The notes beneath the pieces were generated by a model. That model was not told the origin of the DNA and ran no database searches. It saw only the letters and a program-made list of their open reading frames with translations. From NCBI GenBank assembly GCA_965140395.1, contig OZ223206.1, positions 1-64,000 of the forward strand: 64,000 nt of DNA. The letters are read 5' to 3'. Source of the DNA: Parvibaculum sp002684405 (lineage in GTDB: Bacteria; Pseudomonadota; Alphaproteobacteria; Parvibaculales; Parvibaculaceae). Both the position numbers and the translations under genes were made by a program. Below are positions 24,610 to 33,630 of the stretch, piece by piece; the first letter of the stretch is position 1; every line of letters begins with the position of its first letter.

Positions 24610-25773
24610 TCAGCCTTCCGGTGTTTCCTTGGTGGGTGCCACGCCGGGTGGAACGGGCCGTCCCTCCGCATGCTGGGCCTTCGCCTCCACATCTCCCGCG
24701 CCCGATGAATAGGCGCGTTCGCCGAGATAGAGCGGGCTCGTCTGATAGCGCGCCACCGAATACCGCGCGATGACGCCGATCGCCGCGGCGACGGGCACGG
24801 CCAGCAATGCGCCGACGAAGCCGAACAGCGCGCCAAAGGCGAACAAGGCGAACATCACCCAGACGGGATGAAGCTGCACCCTGTCGCCCACCAGCTTGGG
24901 CTGGAGGAAATTGCCTTCCACGATCTGCCCCAGCTGATAGATCGCCATGATGATGATGACCTGGGTGTAGTCGGGCCAGAACTGCAGGAGCGCCAGAATG
25001 AGCGAGATGACGAAGCCTGTCAGCGATCCCAGATAGGGGATGAAACTGATAATGCCCGATACGATGCCGACAATGAGCCCGAAGCGCAGTCCGGCAGCCG
25101 ACAGCGCAATGGCGTAGTAGCTGCCGAGAATGATGCAGACCAGCACCTGTCCGCGCACATAGCCTTCCAGCACCGTATCGATCTCGCGGGCCAGCGCGCG
25201 GATCGTCGGCGCATGGTCGCGCGGCAGAAGCTGGTCGATCCGCTCCACCATCCGGTCCCAGTCGAGCAGCAGATAGAAGGCGACGACCGGCGTCACCACC
25301 ACCAGGGCGATAACGCCTGCGATCTGAAGCCCCTGCGACCCGACCGAGGCGACGATGTTCAGAAGCCAACCGAAGCTGTCGCCCAGAGAACTCTTGATCG
25401 CGTCCTGAATGTCCGCGGCGCGCTCGCCGAAGATCGCTTCAAGCCGGGCCGACGTCAGATGCAGCAGGCCCTGCCGTGCTTCCTCGAAGAGCTTGGGCAG
25501 CGATTCAGCCAGCGAGACCGCCTGCTGCACGACCGGGGGCAGCACCAGAATGGCCAGCACAACCATGACGATGATGAAAAAGATCGTGATCACCGCGGTC
25601 GCCCAGAGGCGCGACAGCCCCCATTCCTCCAGCTTGTCAGCCATCGGATCGAGGAAATAGGCGATCGCCATGCCCGCCACGAAGGGCAGAAGGATGCTTT
25701 CGAGCAGCCAGAGCATGAGCACGAAGACGAACGCCACGATGGCCCAGACGATCAATTGCCGCTGAATGCTCAT
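24610..25773 (-). CDS. AI-2E family transporter (PerM-like membrane protein)
   Basis: 387-residue integral membrane protein with about eight hydrophobic segments: two at the N-terminus (LIVWAIVAFVFVLMLWLLESILLPFVAGMAIAYFLDP), one near 70-90, and several between 150 and 330, with a polar region at about 95-150. The family covers quorum-signal and ion exporters, and the substrate cannot be read from sequence. It sits in the conserved run DUF2066-perM-hdaA. The C-terminus is hydrophilic and ends next to the hdaA start. Confidence 0.9.
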   Translation of the reverse strand: MSIQRQLIVWAIVAFVFVLMLWLLESILLPFVAGMAIAYFLDPMADKLEEWGLSRLWATAVITIFFIIVMVVLAILVLPPVVQQAVSLAESLPKLFEEARQGLLHLTSARLEAIFGERAADIQDAIKSSLGDSFGWLLNIVASVGSQGLQIAGVIALVVVTPVVAFYLLLDWDRMVERIDQLLPRDHAPTIRALAREIDTVLEGYVRGQVLVCIILGSYYAIALSAAGLRFGLIVGIVSGIISFIPYLGSLTGFVISLILALLQFWPDYTQVIIIMAIYQLGQIVEGNFLQPKLVGDRVQLHPVWVMFALFAFGALFGFVGALLAVPVAAAIGVIARYSVARYQTSPLYLGERAYSSGAGDVEAKAQHAEGRPVPPGVAPTKETPEG

Positions 25774-25816
25774 TGCCCTCTCCCCGGCCGGTCCATTTGC
25801 AGATCGGCGATGCCCG

Positions 25817-27127
25817 TCACGGCTGCACTTTCAGAACCCAGTGCCGACCGCTTTCGATTGCCCCCTGCGACGTCGCGCCCGGCACTGTATCGGCGCCAGG
25901 CGCGGGCATGGCGTCCATCGGCGTGCGGCGCGTCGTCTGCTGTTCCTCAGGCGTCAGAAAACCGCCCTCCTCGGGCACACGGGCTTCGGGTCCCCGGTCG
26001 CCCGCCTCGGCAACCGGCGTCATGCCGGCCCCGTTCATCCCCGCATCCGGCCTCGGTCCGGCGCTGGCCGCCCCGTCCGAGGAAAGCGCGAGGCCCTGCT
26101 GTGCGAGGGAAAGCGCCAGCCGTTCCGGCTCCCCCTTGAAGGAGAGGCGCAGTTCGGCCGCCCCGCCCGTAATGCCCATCACGTCCATGCCGGTGATCAG
26201 CGGGGTGCTGCCAAGCCCATGGCGGATCTTCTGCCACTCGCCCAGATTGTCGAAGCGGGCCGTCGCGTTCAGCTCCCTTACGCGGGTATCGCGGACGATG
26301 ATCTGGCGTTTCCACTGAATCCCGAGCGAGGTGAGCATGCCCTGCGCGGCCTGCGCGGCGGCGTCTTCCAGCGTATCGCCCTCGAAAGAGCGCTGAATGG
26401 TGTCCTGCGGCGCCGGGCCGCCATAATGGGTGGCGGTCACGTCGAGCACGGTCTTGCCGTCGCGCGGGCTGGCCTTGGCCAGCGCCACCACCGTGTCGGA
26501 CGCGCCATAGCGTTCGGCCAGCGCCGTCAACGCCTCTTCGTCGCCCGACACCGCCTTGTCGACCGGGACGAGGTTCATTTCGTCGATATCGCCCAGGGGC
26601 ACGATAAGCGGCTTCATGGCGCCCGACAGATCGACCTTGTTCCAGGCCTTGCGCCAGGGATTGTCGTCTTCCCAGAGAATACGGGTCCCGTCCTTTTCCA
26701 GCACCGGCAGGAGAAGCGCCGGGCGGGCCTGCGTCTCGGCAAAGGGCACGCCGGAGCGGCTTAGGATGCCGCGCACGGCCCCACGCTGGAAGCTCACGAT
26801 CAGATTGGCGATATAGCGGGTGGAACTCGCCTTTTCACTGGCGACCTGAAAACCGGACACGGCGTTCTGGGCCATCTGGTCGTCCACCGGGGGCAGCTTG
26901 CTCCAGTCTTCCGGCAGGGTCAGGCGGTGCATGAGCTGTGTCAGCGCATCGCGCTGGCCTTGTGCCTGCGCCAGCCCGCGCGCCGTGGCGGCGCTGTCGG
27001 CGGTCACGTCCACATGCACATTCTTCACCGTAAACAGGTCGCCCGCGCTGGCCGGAAGAGTGCCGAATACGATCTGCGATGCGAGGAAAAGCCCTGCGAT
27101 GGGCAGGAGCCGGTAAATCGCCTTCAT
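25817..27127 (-). CDS. DUF2066 domain-containing secreted protein
   Basis: 436 residues with a signal peptide (MKAIYRLLPIAGLFLASQIVFGTLPASAG). The DUF2066 domain covers about 30-280: FTVKNVHVDVTADSAATARGLAQAQGQRDALTQLMHRL, then LIVSFQRGAVRGILSRSGVPFAETQARPALLLPV. The last 120 residues are Pro/Ala/Gly-rich and probably disordered. Function unknown; it is likely periplasmic or lipid-facing and is co-oriented with perM-hdaA (43-base gap to perM). The start at 27127 is chosen for its AGGG site; an in-frame start five codons upstream lacks one. It is divergent from purM, with 288 bases between. Confidence 0.87.
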   Translation of the reverse strand: MKAIYRLLPIAGLFLASQIVFGTLPASAGDLFTVKNVHVDVTADSAATARGLAQAQGQRDALTQLMHRLTLPEDWSKLPPVDDQMAQNAVSGFQVASEKASSTRYIANLIVSFQRGAVRGILSRSGVPFAETQARPALLLPVLEKDGTRILWEDDNPWRKAWNKVDLSGAMKPLIVPLGDIDEMNLVPVDKAVSGDEEALTALAERYGASDTVVALAKASPRDGKTVLDVTATHYGGPAPQDTIQRSFEGDTLEDAAAQAAQGMLTSLGIQWKRQIIVRDTRVRELNATARFDNLGEWQKIRHGLGSTPLITGMDVMGITGGAAELRLSFKGEPERLALSLAQQGLALSSDGAASAGPRPDAGMNGAGMTPVAEAGDRGPEARVPEEGGFLTPEEQQTTRRTPMDAMPAPGADTVPGATSQGAIESGRHWVLKVQP

Positions 27128-27415
27128 GAACTGGCCCTTCAATTCTGTTCCGGCAATTCTGTCCGGGGAACGCTCGACTGCGCCCCTGCCTCGATGGCCG
27201 GGGCCTCAATTCCGGCGACACTATACCATCGCGCCCGCTCACGCGAAGGCGGCCAGACCAAAAAGCCGCCGCAATCCGCGCTTATCCACGCATTCTGCTT
27301 CTTCCGGCCGGCTTCTTTCCGGCTTCCTGACCCCTTCTGCCACAGCCCCTTGCGCACGGGCTCAATTTCGGGTGGTTTATGCCCTTCGATTCCCCCTCCC
27401 TGAAGACGGCGCGAC

Positions 27416-28510
27416 ATGGCCTCCAATCCTGAAAATCCGGACCGCAGCAACCGCTACAGCTATGCCAAGGCCGGTGTCGATATCGACGCCGGCAACGAGC
27501 TGGTGCATCAGATCAAGCCACTGGCCGCCTCGACGCGCCGGGCGGGCGCCGATGCGGAGCTTGGCGGCTTCGGCGGCCTGTTCGATCTTGCCGCCTGCGG
27601 CTTCAAGGACCCGCTGCTGGTCGCCGCCAATGACGGGGTGGGCACCAAGCTGCGCGTCGCCATCGAGGCGGACGAGCATGAGACGGTCGGCATCGACCTT
27701 GTCGCCATGTGCGTGAACGATCTCGTCGTGCAGGGCGCCGAGCCGCTCTTCTTTCTCGACTATTACGCAACCGGCCATCTGGACGTGGATGTGGCGCGCT
27801 CGGTCGTCGCCGGTATCGCGGAAGGGTGCCGCCAGGCGCATTGCGCGCTGATCGGCGGCGAGACGGCGGAAATGCCGGGCATGTATTCCAAGGGCGATTA
27901 CGACCTTGCGGGCTTTGCCGTCGGCGCGGTCGAACGCGACGGCGTGCTGCCGCGCTCCGACCTCAAGCCGGGCGACGTGCTGCTGGGCCTTGCCTCTTCC
28001 GGTTTCCACTCCAACGGCTATTCGCTCGTCCGCCGCATTGTGGAAGACGAGCGGCTTTCATGGTCCGCCCCCTTCCCCGGCGGGGACGGTGCGAATATTG
28101 CGCAGACGCTGCTGACGCCGACGCGGATCTATGTCCGCTCGCTCCTGTCGGCAATCCGCGAAACCCACGCGGTGAAGGCGATGGCGCATATCACCGGCGG
28201 AGGCTTTGTCGAAAACATTCCCCGCGTACTGCCCGACGGACTCGCCGCCCATATCGACGGCGCGAGCTGGGCCATGCCGCCCGTCTTCCGCTGGCTGATG
28301 AAGCTGGGCGGGCTCGACGAAGCCGAGATGGGCCGTACCTTCAATTGCGGCATCGGCATGGTCGTGGTCGCGGATGCGGACAAGGCCGAGGAGGTGGCGA
28401 GCTTCCTGCGCGGCGCGGGCGAAACCGTCTATCGCATCGGCAAACTGGCCGAAGCGGAAAACGGCGGCGAGCGCGTCGTCATCAAGGGCGAATTGGGGTC
28501 GGCAGGCTGA
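27416..28510 (+). CDS. purM: Phosphoribosylformylglycinamidine cyclo-ligase
   Basis: 364-residue AIR synthetase, step five of de novo purine synthesis (FGAM + ATP to AIR). Motifs: YAKAGVDIDAGNELV, GGFGGLFDLAACGFKDPLLVAANDGVGTKLRVA, VNDLVVQGAEPLFFLDYYATG, GGETAEMPGMY and HITGGGFVENIPR. Full length. Its TGA overlaps the purN ATG in TGATG, so purM-purN are translationally coupled. Confidence 0.97.
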   Translation: MASNPENPDRSNRYSYAKAGVDIDAGNELVHQIKPLAASTRRAGADAELGGFGGLFDLAACGFKDPLLVAANDGVGTKLRVAIEADEHETVGIDLVAMCVNDLVVQGAEPLFFLDYYATGHLDVDVARSVVAGIAEGCRQAHCALIGGETAEMPGMYSKGDYDLAGFAVGAVERDGVLPRSDLKPGDVLLGLASSGFHSNGYSLVRRIVEDERLSWSAPFPGGDGANIAQTLLTPTRIYVRSLLSAIRETHAVKAMAHITGGGFVENIPRVLPDGLAAHIDGASWAMPPVFRWLMKLGGLDEAEMGRTFNCGIGMVVVADADKAEEVASFLRGAGETVYRIGKLAEAENGGERVVIKGELGSAG

Positions 28511-29157
28511 TGCGCATTGCCGTCCTGATTTCGGGCCGCGGTTCCAACCTCAAGGCCCTGATCGATGCCTGCGCGGCGGAGGACTTCCCCGCCGAGATCG
28601 GCCTTGTGCTGTCCAACCGGCCGAATGCGTCCGGCCTCCTCCATGCCGAGGAAGCCGGTATTCCCCACAAGGTCATCGACCACAAGGAGTTCAAGACGCG
28701 TGAGGAGTTCGACGCGGTGCTTCACCGCACGCTGGAGGATGCTGAGATCGAACTCGTCTGCAATGCGGGCTTCATGCGCATCCTGACCGACGATTTCGTC
28801 AACAGGTGGCGCGACCGGATGCTCAACATCCATCCCTCGCTCCTGCCCGCCTTCAAGGGGTTGCATGTGCATCAGCGCGCGATCGATGCAGGCGTGCGCC
28901 TCTCGGGCGCCACAGTGCATTTCGTCCGTCCCGAGATGGATGAAGGCCCCATCGTCGCGCAGGCGGCGGTGCCCGTGCTGCCGGACGACACGGTGGATGT
29001 ACTGGCCGAGCGCATCCTTGAGGCCGAACACAAGCTCTACCCCTTTGCGCTGCGCCTCGTCGCCGAGGGCAAGGCGCGCGTGGCCGATGAGCGCGTCGTC
29101 ATTTCCGATGGTATTCCCGACGCGCCCGCGCCCATCTTCATGCCGCCATTGGACTAG
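28510..29157 (+). CDS. purN: Phosphoribosylglycinamide formyltransferase
   Basis: 215-residue folate-dependent GAR transformylase, step three of purine synthesis. The N-terminal RIAVLISGRGSNLKALIDAC binds GAR phosphate; the catalytic region NIHPSLLPAFKGLHVHQRAIDAGVRLSGATVHFVRPEMDEGPIV carries the Asn, His and Asp of the active site. The ATG at 28510 shares its A with the purM stop. It is followed after 13 bases by the L,D-transpeptidase gene. Confidence 0.97.
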   Translation: MRIAVLISGRGSNLKALIDACAAEDFPAEIGLVLSNRPNASGLLHAEEAGIPHKVIDHKEFKTREEFDAVLHRTLEDAEIELVCNAGFMRILTDDFVNRWRDRMLNIHPSLLPAFKGLHVHQRAIDAGVRLSGATVHFVRPEMDEGPIVAQAAVPVLPDDTVDVLAERILEAEHKLYPFALRLVAEGKARVADERVVISDGIPDAPAPIFMPPLD

Positions 29158-29170
29158 GAAGAGGCCCGCC

Positions 29171-29695
29171 GTGAGGAGAGCTGTCTTTCCCCTTCTCGCG
29201 ATTCTCGCCTTCGGTGCGGCAATTCTCCTTTATGCAAACTGGCCGGCCGACAATCCGATTCCGCCCGCGACGCGCGCCGACCGCATACTCATCGACAAGA
29301 GTGAGCACAGCCTGTCGCTCTTTTCCGGGGGCAGATCTCTCCGTGTTTATCGAATATCACTCGGCACCGGCGGGATTGCTCCCAAGACCCGGGAGGGCGA
29401 CCGCCTGACGCCGGATGGACGATACAAGATCGCCTCGCGCAACCCTGACAGCGCTTACCACCTTTCCCTCCGGATCAGCTATCCGGACGCATCGGATGTC
29501 GCACGGGCCAATGCCGCGGGCATATCGCCGGGCAGCGACATCATGATCCACGGTCTGCGCAACGGCCTCGGCTGGTTCGGACGCCTTCATCGCTTGGTGG
29601 ACTGGACGGCCGGATGCATCGCCGTCACCAATCCGGAGATCGAGGAAATCTGGCGCGTCGTGCCCGATGGCACACCGGTTGAAATCCGTCAGTGA
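29171..29695 (+). CDS. L,D-transpeptidase family protein (YkuD domain)
   Basis: 174-residue membrane-anchored or secreted protein: a hydrophobic N-terminal segment at about 3-20 (VFPLLAILAFGAAILLY) then a YkuD-type catalytic domain. The fold is marked by ILIDKSEHSLSLFSGGRSLRVYRISLGTG and the catalytic region MIHGLRN...TAGCIAVTNPEIEEIW, with His and the nucleophile Cys. Such enzymes make 3-3 cross-links in peptidoglycan or attach proteins to it. The start is GTG at 29171 with GGAAGAGG six bases upstream; longer readings run into purN and are not family-like. It is probably co-transcribed with purMN. Confidence 0.88.
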   Translation: MRRAVFPLLAILAFGAAILLYANWPADNPIPPATRADRILIDKSEHSLSLFSGGRSLRVYRISLGTGGIAPKTREGDRLTPDGRYKIASRNPDSAYHLSLRISYPDASDVARANAAGISPGSDIMIHGLRNGLGWFGRLHRLVDWTAGCIAVTNPEIEEIWRVVPDGTPVEIRQ

Positions 29696-29703
29696 AGAAA
29701 ACC

Positions 29704-30576
29704 TCAGAGCGGCTGGCGGGTGAACGGCACTTTCAACTGACCGAGAAAGTTTTCCGGCATGGGCTGCTCGATCCCGATATCGCGGGGCGGGCGGCGCGGC
29801 GAATTGTAGAAGCTGCCGAAAAGCTGGTCGTACAGCACCAGGTTCTCGCCATAGTTCCGGTTGCCCTCGTTCAAATCCTTCGAGTGGTGCCAGCGATGCA
29901 GCGAAGGCGTGTTGAACACATAATTCAGCACGCCGCAGCGCATCTCGATATTGCAGTGGGTGAGAAGCCCGATGAAAGCCGTCACCGCGCTCACCAGCAG
30001 CAGCACGGGCTCCGGCGCGCCCAGCAGCAACAGGATCGGGATGCCCACCGCGAGGCCGGTCAGCGTATCCACGAGGTGAAAGCGTCCGGTATTGAAGAAC
30101 CAGAGCCGCGTCACGCTGTGATGCACGGCATGGAAGCGCCAGAGCCACGGCCATTCATGCGCCAGACGGTGCTTCCAGTAGAGCGGGAATTCGATGACGA
30201 CAAGGCCCAACGCGAGCTGGATGGCGAGCGGCCATTCGGCGGGCCAGATGCCGTCTCCCCGGGGCGCCATCCATCCGGCAATCCCCATAAAGACGATGAC
30301 GGTGATCAGCACCTGCGCCACGCCCTTGTTCAGCACGGTATGGAGGAGGTCCGGCAGCATCTGGCCGTCATTTTCGAGCCAGGCGCGTTCATGCGGCATG
30401 ACCCGTTCCAGAACGGCAATGGTCAAAGCCAGCCCCAGATAGGTCACATTGAAGGCGATCACCCCATGCCCGGTGGACATGGCGGCCCAGACAATGGCCA
30501 GCGGCACAGCGAAGAGCAGCGGCCAGAGAACGACAGACAATACGCGTCTCAAGATTTCGTCTCGCTTCGTCGGCAA
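29704..30576 (-). CDS. Sterol desaturase / fatty acid hydroxylase superfamily protein
   Basis: 290-residue integral membrane di-iron protein. Several transmembrane segments surround the histidine boxes HRLAHEWPWLWRFHAVHH (about residues 135-153), THCNIEMR and HRWHHSKD, which bind the two irons in this superfamily. The tail reads NRNYGENLVLYDQLFGSFYNSPRRPP. The substrate (hydroxylation or desaturation of a lipid) cannot be inferred. The longest reading starts at TTG 30576 without a clear ribosome binding site; a TTG eight codons later is an alternative. It converges on the L,D-transpeptidase gene with 8 bases between stops. Confidence 0.88.
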   Translation of the reverse strand: MPTKRDEILRRVLSVVLWPLLFAVPLAIVWAAMSTGHGVIAFNVTYLGLALTIAVLERVMPHERAWLENDGQMLPDLLHTVLNKGVAQVLITVIVFMGIAGWMAPRGDGIWPAEWPLAIQLALGLVVIEFPLYWKHRLAHEWPWLWRFHAVHHSVTRLWFFNTGRFHLVDTLTGLAVGIPILLLLGAPEPVLLLVSAVTAFIGLLTHCNIEMRCGVLNYVFNTPSLHRWHHSKDLNEGNRNYGENLVLYDQLFGSFYNSPRRPPRDIGIEQPMPENFLGQLKVPFTRQPL

Positions 30577-30655
30577 AAATACGTCGGTCGAGAAAGACTA
30601 GCACGCGATTCCCGGTCGCGAGGCCTGCCGGGCCATTGCGTGGCAAAATGTTGCC

Positions 30656-30704
30656 GAAAAAGCAAAAGGCCCCGCCCCCTTCTGCATTTCAGGGGCGGGG
30701 CCTT
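30656..30704 (-). terminator. Terminator of ndk
   Basis: 13-base-pair stem AAGGCCCCGCCCC / GGGGCGGGGCCTT (30666-30678 and 30692-30704), with T-rich sequence on the minus strand after the stem. It lies 24 bases past the ndk stop. Confidence 0.9.
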
Positions 30705-30728
30705 CCGAACTCGTCACGCAGGCTGAAA

Positions 30729-31151
30729 TCAGCCGACGATCTCTTCGTCCTTGAAGAAATATTTGATCTCTTCGGCAGCCGTTTCCGGCGCATCGGAACC
30801 ATGCACGGAGTTCGCTTCGATGCTCTCCGCGAAATCCTTGCGGATGGTGCCTTCTGCGGCGTCGGCGGGGTTGGTGGCGCCCATCACTTCGCGGTTCTTC
30901 GCAACGGCGTCTTCGCCTTCCAGCACCTGCACCACGACCGGGCCGGAGATCATGAAGGCCACGAGATCATTGAAGAAGGGGCGTTCCTTATGGACCGCAT
31001 AGAAGCCCTCGGCCTGCTCCTTCGTCATGTGGATGCGCTTGGAGGCGACCACGCGAAGGCCCGCGCTTTCCAGGCGGTCGACGATCTTGCCGGTGATGTT
31101 GCGCCGGGTCGCGTCCGGCTTGATGATCGAAAAGGTCCGCTGAAGGGCCAT
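30729..31151 (-). CDS. ndk: Nucleoside diphosphate kinase
   Basis: 140-residue enzyme equilibrating nucleoside di- and triphosphates. Motifs: MALQRTFSIIKPDATRRNITGKI, FYAVHKERPFFNDLVAFMISGPV and the active-site NSVHGSDAPETAAEEIKYFF with the phospho-His. The ATG at 31151 has AGAGGA eight bases upstream and gives the normal family length; longer readings are spurious. It is divergent from the ABC-F gene, with 139 bases between. Confidence 0.98.
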   Translation of the reverse strand: MALQRTFSIIKPDATRRNITGKIVDRLESAGLRVVASKRIHMTKEQAEGFYAVHKERPFFNDLVAFMISGPVVVQVLEGEDAVAKNREVMGATNPADAAEGTIRKDFAESIEANSVHGSDAPETAAEEIKYFFKDEEIVG

Positions 31152-31290
31152 GATCTTCGTCCTCTTTAGGGGCTGTCTTGAATGCCGCCGGGCTCTCCCG
31201 GCGGGTTTTGGCGGCCTTATAGCGGGCCGCGGCCAAGGCGGCAACCATCGCCCCGTGACGAACGCAGCGCCCGGTGCTAAGTAGCCGCTC

Positions 31291-33207
31291 ATGTTGCATT
31301 TCAACGATCTCACATTCCGCATGGAGGGCCGCCTCCTTCTCGATCACGTCTCCGGTGCCATCCCGCCGGGCCAGCGGGTGGGGTTTGTCGGGCGCAACGG
31401 CACCGGCAAATCCACGCTGCTGAAGATCATCACCGGCGAATACGGCACCGAGACGGGCGGCGTCAGCTATCCGAAGAACTGGCGTATCGGCATGGTCCGG
31501 CAGGAAGCGCCCGCCGGACCCATCACGCTGCTCGATACGGTGCTGGCCGCCGATCTGGAGCGCGCCTCGCTGCTGGAGGAAGCCGAAACGGCGACCGACC
31601 CGCACCGCATCTCGGAAATCCATACGCGGCTCGCCGATATGGGCGCCCATGCGGCCCCTGCCCGCGCGGCCTCGATCCTGGCCGGTCTCGGGTTCGACGA
31701 CGCCGCTCAGGCGCGGCCCTGTTCGGATTTCTCCGGCGGCTGGCGGATGCGCGTGGCGCTCGCGGCGGTGCTCTTTTCGGAGCCCGATCTGCTGCTCCTC
31801 GACGAGCCGACCAACTATCTCGATCTGGAAGGCACGATCTGGCTTGAGGATTATCTGCGTCATTATCCGCATACCGTCCTCATCGTCAGCCATGACCGCG
31901 ACCTCCTGAACAATGTCGCGCAGTCGATCCTGCATCTGGAGCACAAGAAGCTGACCTTCTATGCGGGCAATTACGACCGCTTCGACAAGACGCGCCGCGA
32001 AAAGCTGCTCCTGCAGATGTCGATGAAGAAGAAGCAGGAAGACGCCCGCCGCCACATGGAAAGCTTTGTGGAGCGCTTCAAGGCGAAAGCCTCCAAGGCC
32101 CGTCAGGCGCAAAGCCGCATGAAGGCGCTGGCGAAGATGGAACCCATCGCCGACATTCTGAACGAGCGCGTCCTGCCCTTCCGCTTTCCCGCGCCGGAAA
32201 AGCCGCTGTCCTCGCCCATCATCCGGCTGGAACATGCCTCCGTCGGCTACGAGCCGGACAAGCCGGTGCTCAGGGACCTCGACCTGCGGATCGACCAGGA
32301 CGACCGCATCGCGCTTCTGGGCGCGAACGGCAATGGCAAGTCGACTTTCGCCAAGCTGCTTTGCGACCGGCTGCGCGTCAGCTCCGGACACAAGTACGAT
32401 TCCAAGAAGCTGCGTATCGCCTATTTTGCGCAGCATCAGCTCGACGAGCTCAATATGGGCGAGACGCCCTATGAGCATTTCCGCGAGCTGATGCCCGATG
32501 CGACGCAGGCGCAGGTGCGCGCCGCCGCCGGCTCCTACGGGTTCGGCGCCGACAAGGCCGACACCAAGGTGGAGAAGCTGTCGGGCGGCGAGAAGGCGCG
32601 ACTTCTCTTTGCCATCGCGACCTTCCACAAGCCGCATCTCATCATTCTCGACGAACCGACCAACCATCTCGATGTCGACAGCCGCGAAGCGCTCGTCATG
32701 GCGATCAACGATTATGACGGCGCCTTCATCCTGATCAGCCATGACCGCCATCTGGTGGAAACCTGCGCCGACCGGCTCTGGCTGGTCGCGGACGGCACGG
32801 TCGCGCCTTATGAGGGCGACCTGAACGACTACCGCAAATGGCTGCTCGATCCGGCGCGGCGCGTGCGCCCCATCGCGCCCGGCGAGGAAGAGGCGGAGGA
32901 CGTTCCCGCCGCCCCGCGTCCGTCCAACGACAAGCGGGAAGCCCGCCGCCAGGCCGCGAAGAAGCGGGAACAGTTCGCCCCGCTCAAAAAGAAGGCGCAG
33001 GCCGCCGAAAAGGAAATCGGGCGGTGTCAGGCCGAAGTCGCAAAGATCGACGCGAAGCTTGCCGAACCCGGTCTCTTCGACCGCGATCCCGACAAGGCGA
33101 ACGAGCTTGCCAAGGCCCGCGCCGACGCCCTGCGCGCCGTGGAAGCCGCCGAGGAAGCCTGGCTGGAAGCAAGTTCGGCCTATGAAGAGGCCATGGCGGC
33201 GGATTGA
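31291..33207 (+). CDS. ABC-F family ribosome-associated ATPase
   Basis: 638-residue cytoplasmic protein with two ATP-binding cassettes and no membrane segment. First cassette: Walker A GRNGTGKST, signature FSGGWRMRVALA, Walker B LLLLDEPTNYLDL. An Arg/Lys/Gln-rich linker (about 230-285) is the ribosome-contacting element of ABC-F proteins. Second cassette: GANGNGKST, LSGGEKARLLFA and LIILDEPTNHLDV. The last ~110 residues are a charged coiled coil, as in Uup and YheS. Members rescue or protect ribosomes; the exact subfamily is unclear. Divergent from ndk. Confidence 0.93.
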   Translation: MLHFNDLTFRMEGRLLLDHVSGAIPPGQRVGFVGRNGTGKSTLLKIITGEYGTETGGVSYPKNWRIGMVRQEAPAGPITLLDTVLAADLERASLLEEAETATDPHRISEIHTRLADMGAHAAPARAASILAGLGFDDAAQARPCSDFSGGWRMRVALAAVLFSEPDLLLLDEPTNYLDLEGTIWLEDYLRHYPHTVLIVSHDRDLLNNVAQSILHLEHKKLTFYAGNYDRFDKTRREKLLLQMSMKKKQEDARRHMESFVERFKAKASKARQAQSRMKALAKMEPIADILNERVLPFRFPAPEKPLSSPIIRLEHASVGYEPDKPVLRDLDLRIDQDDRIALLGANGNGKSTFAKLLCDRLRVSSGHKYDSKKLRIAYFAQHQLDELNMGETPYEHFRELMPDATQAQVRAAAGSYGFGADKADTKVEKLSGGEKARLLFAIATFHKPHLIILDEPTNHLDVDSREALVMAINDYDGAFILISHDRHLVETCADRLWLVADGTVAPYEGDLNDYRKWLLDPARRVRPIAPGEEEAEDVPAAPRPSNDKREARRQAAKKREQFAPLKKKAQAAEKEIGRCQAEVAKIDAKLAEPGLFDRDPDKANELAKARADALRAVEAAEEAWLEASSAYEEAMAAD

Positions 33208-33226
33208 GTGGCGGCGGATTGACCGG

Positions 33227-33553
33227 CTATTTCTTCGGACCCGCCACGCCCAGCCGCGCCAGCACCTCGCCCGGAATGCCGTAAGCGCTGATCACCTCGC
33301 GCCGGTCGCGCAGGCCGCAAAGCTCCCGCTGGATCAGGAAGCCATAGACCTTGTCCGCCGCGTCCTGCACCAGCGCGGAGCGCGCCTCGTCTTCCGCGTC
33401 GCAGGCCCGCAGCTTCTTCAGCGCCTTTTCCACCGCTGTACCCGCCCGACCCAGCGCGGAGGCCTGCTCGGCGAGGATTTCCTCGTCCAGCACCTGCTGG
33501 CCGGTTTCCACATGAGTTTTGACGGCAAAAAGATTTGGCGGTCTGAGCGACAT
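33227..33553 (-). CDS. Small uncharacterised protein (DUF6665-like)
   Basis: 108 residues, cytoplasmic, helical. The segment EEILAEQASALGRAGTAVEKALKKL followed by ALVQDAADKVYGFLIQRELCGLRDRREVISAYGIPGEVLARLGV is similar to short rhizobial proteins I associate with DUF6665, from memory only. No catalytic motif is visible. The ATG has no obvious ribosome binding site. It lies downstream of the transglutaminase-like gene on the same strand (77 bases) and converges on the ABC-F gene. Confidence 0.7.
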   Translation of the reverse strand: MSLRPPNLFAVKTHVETGQQVLDEEILAEQASALGRAGTAVEKALKKLRACDAEDEARSALVQDAADKVYGFLIQRELCGLRDRREVISAYGIPGEVLARLGVAGPKK

Positions 33554-33630
33554 GGGTGCGCAATCCGTTCGATGGAGCGCTATTCAAACATGAGAGGGCA
33601 TGTGATTTCGAGAGGGGACGTGATGTGCCC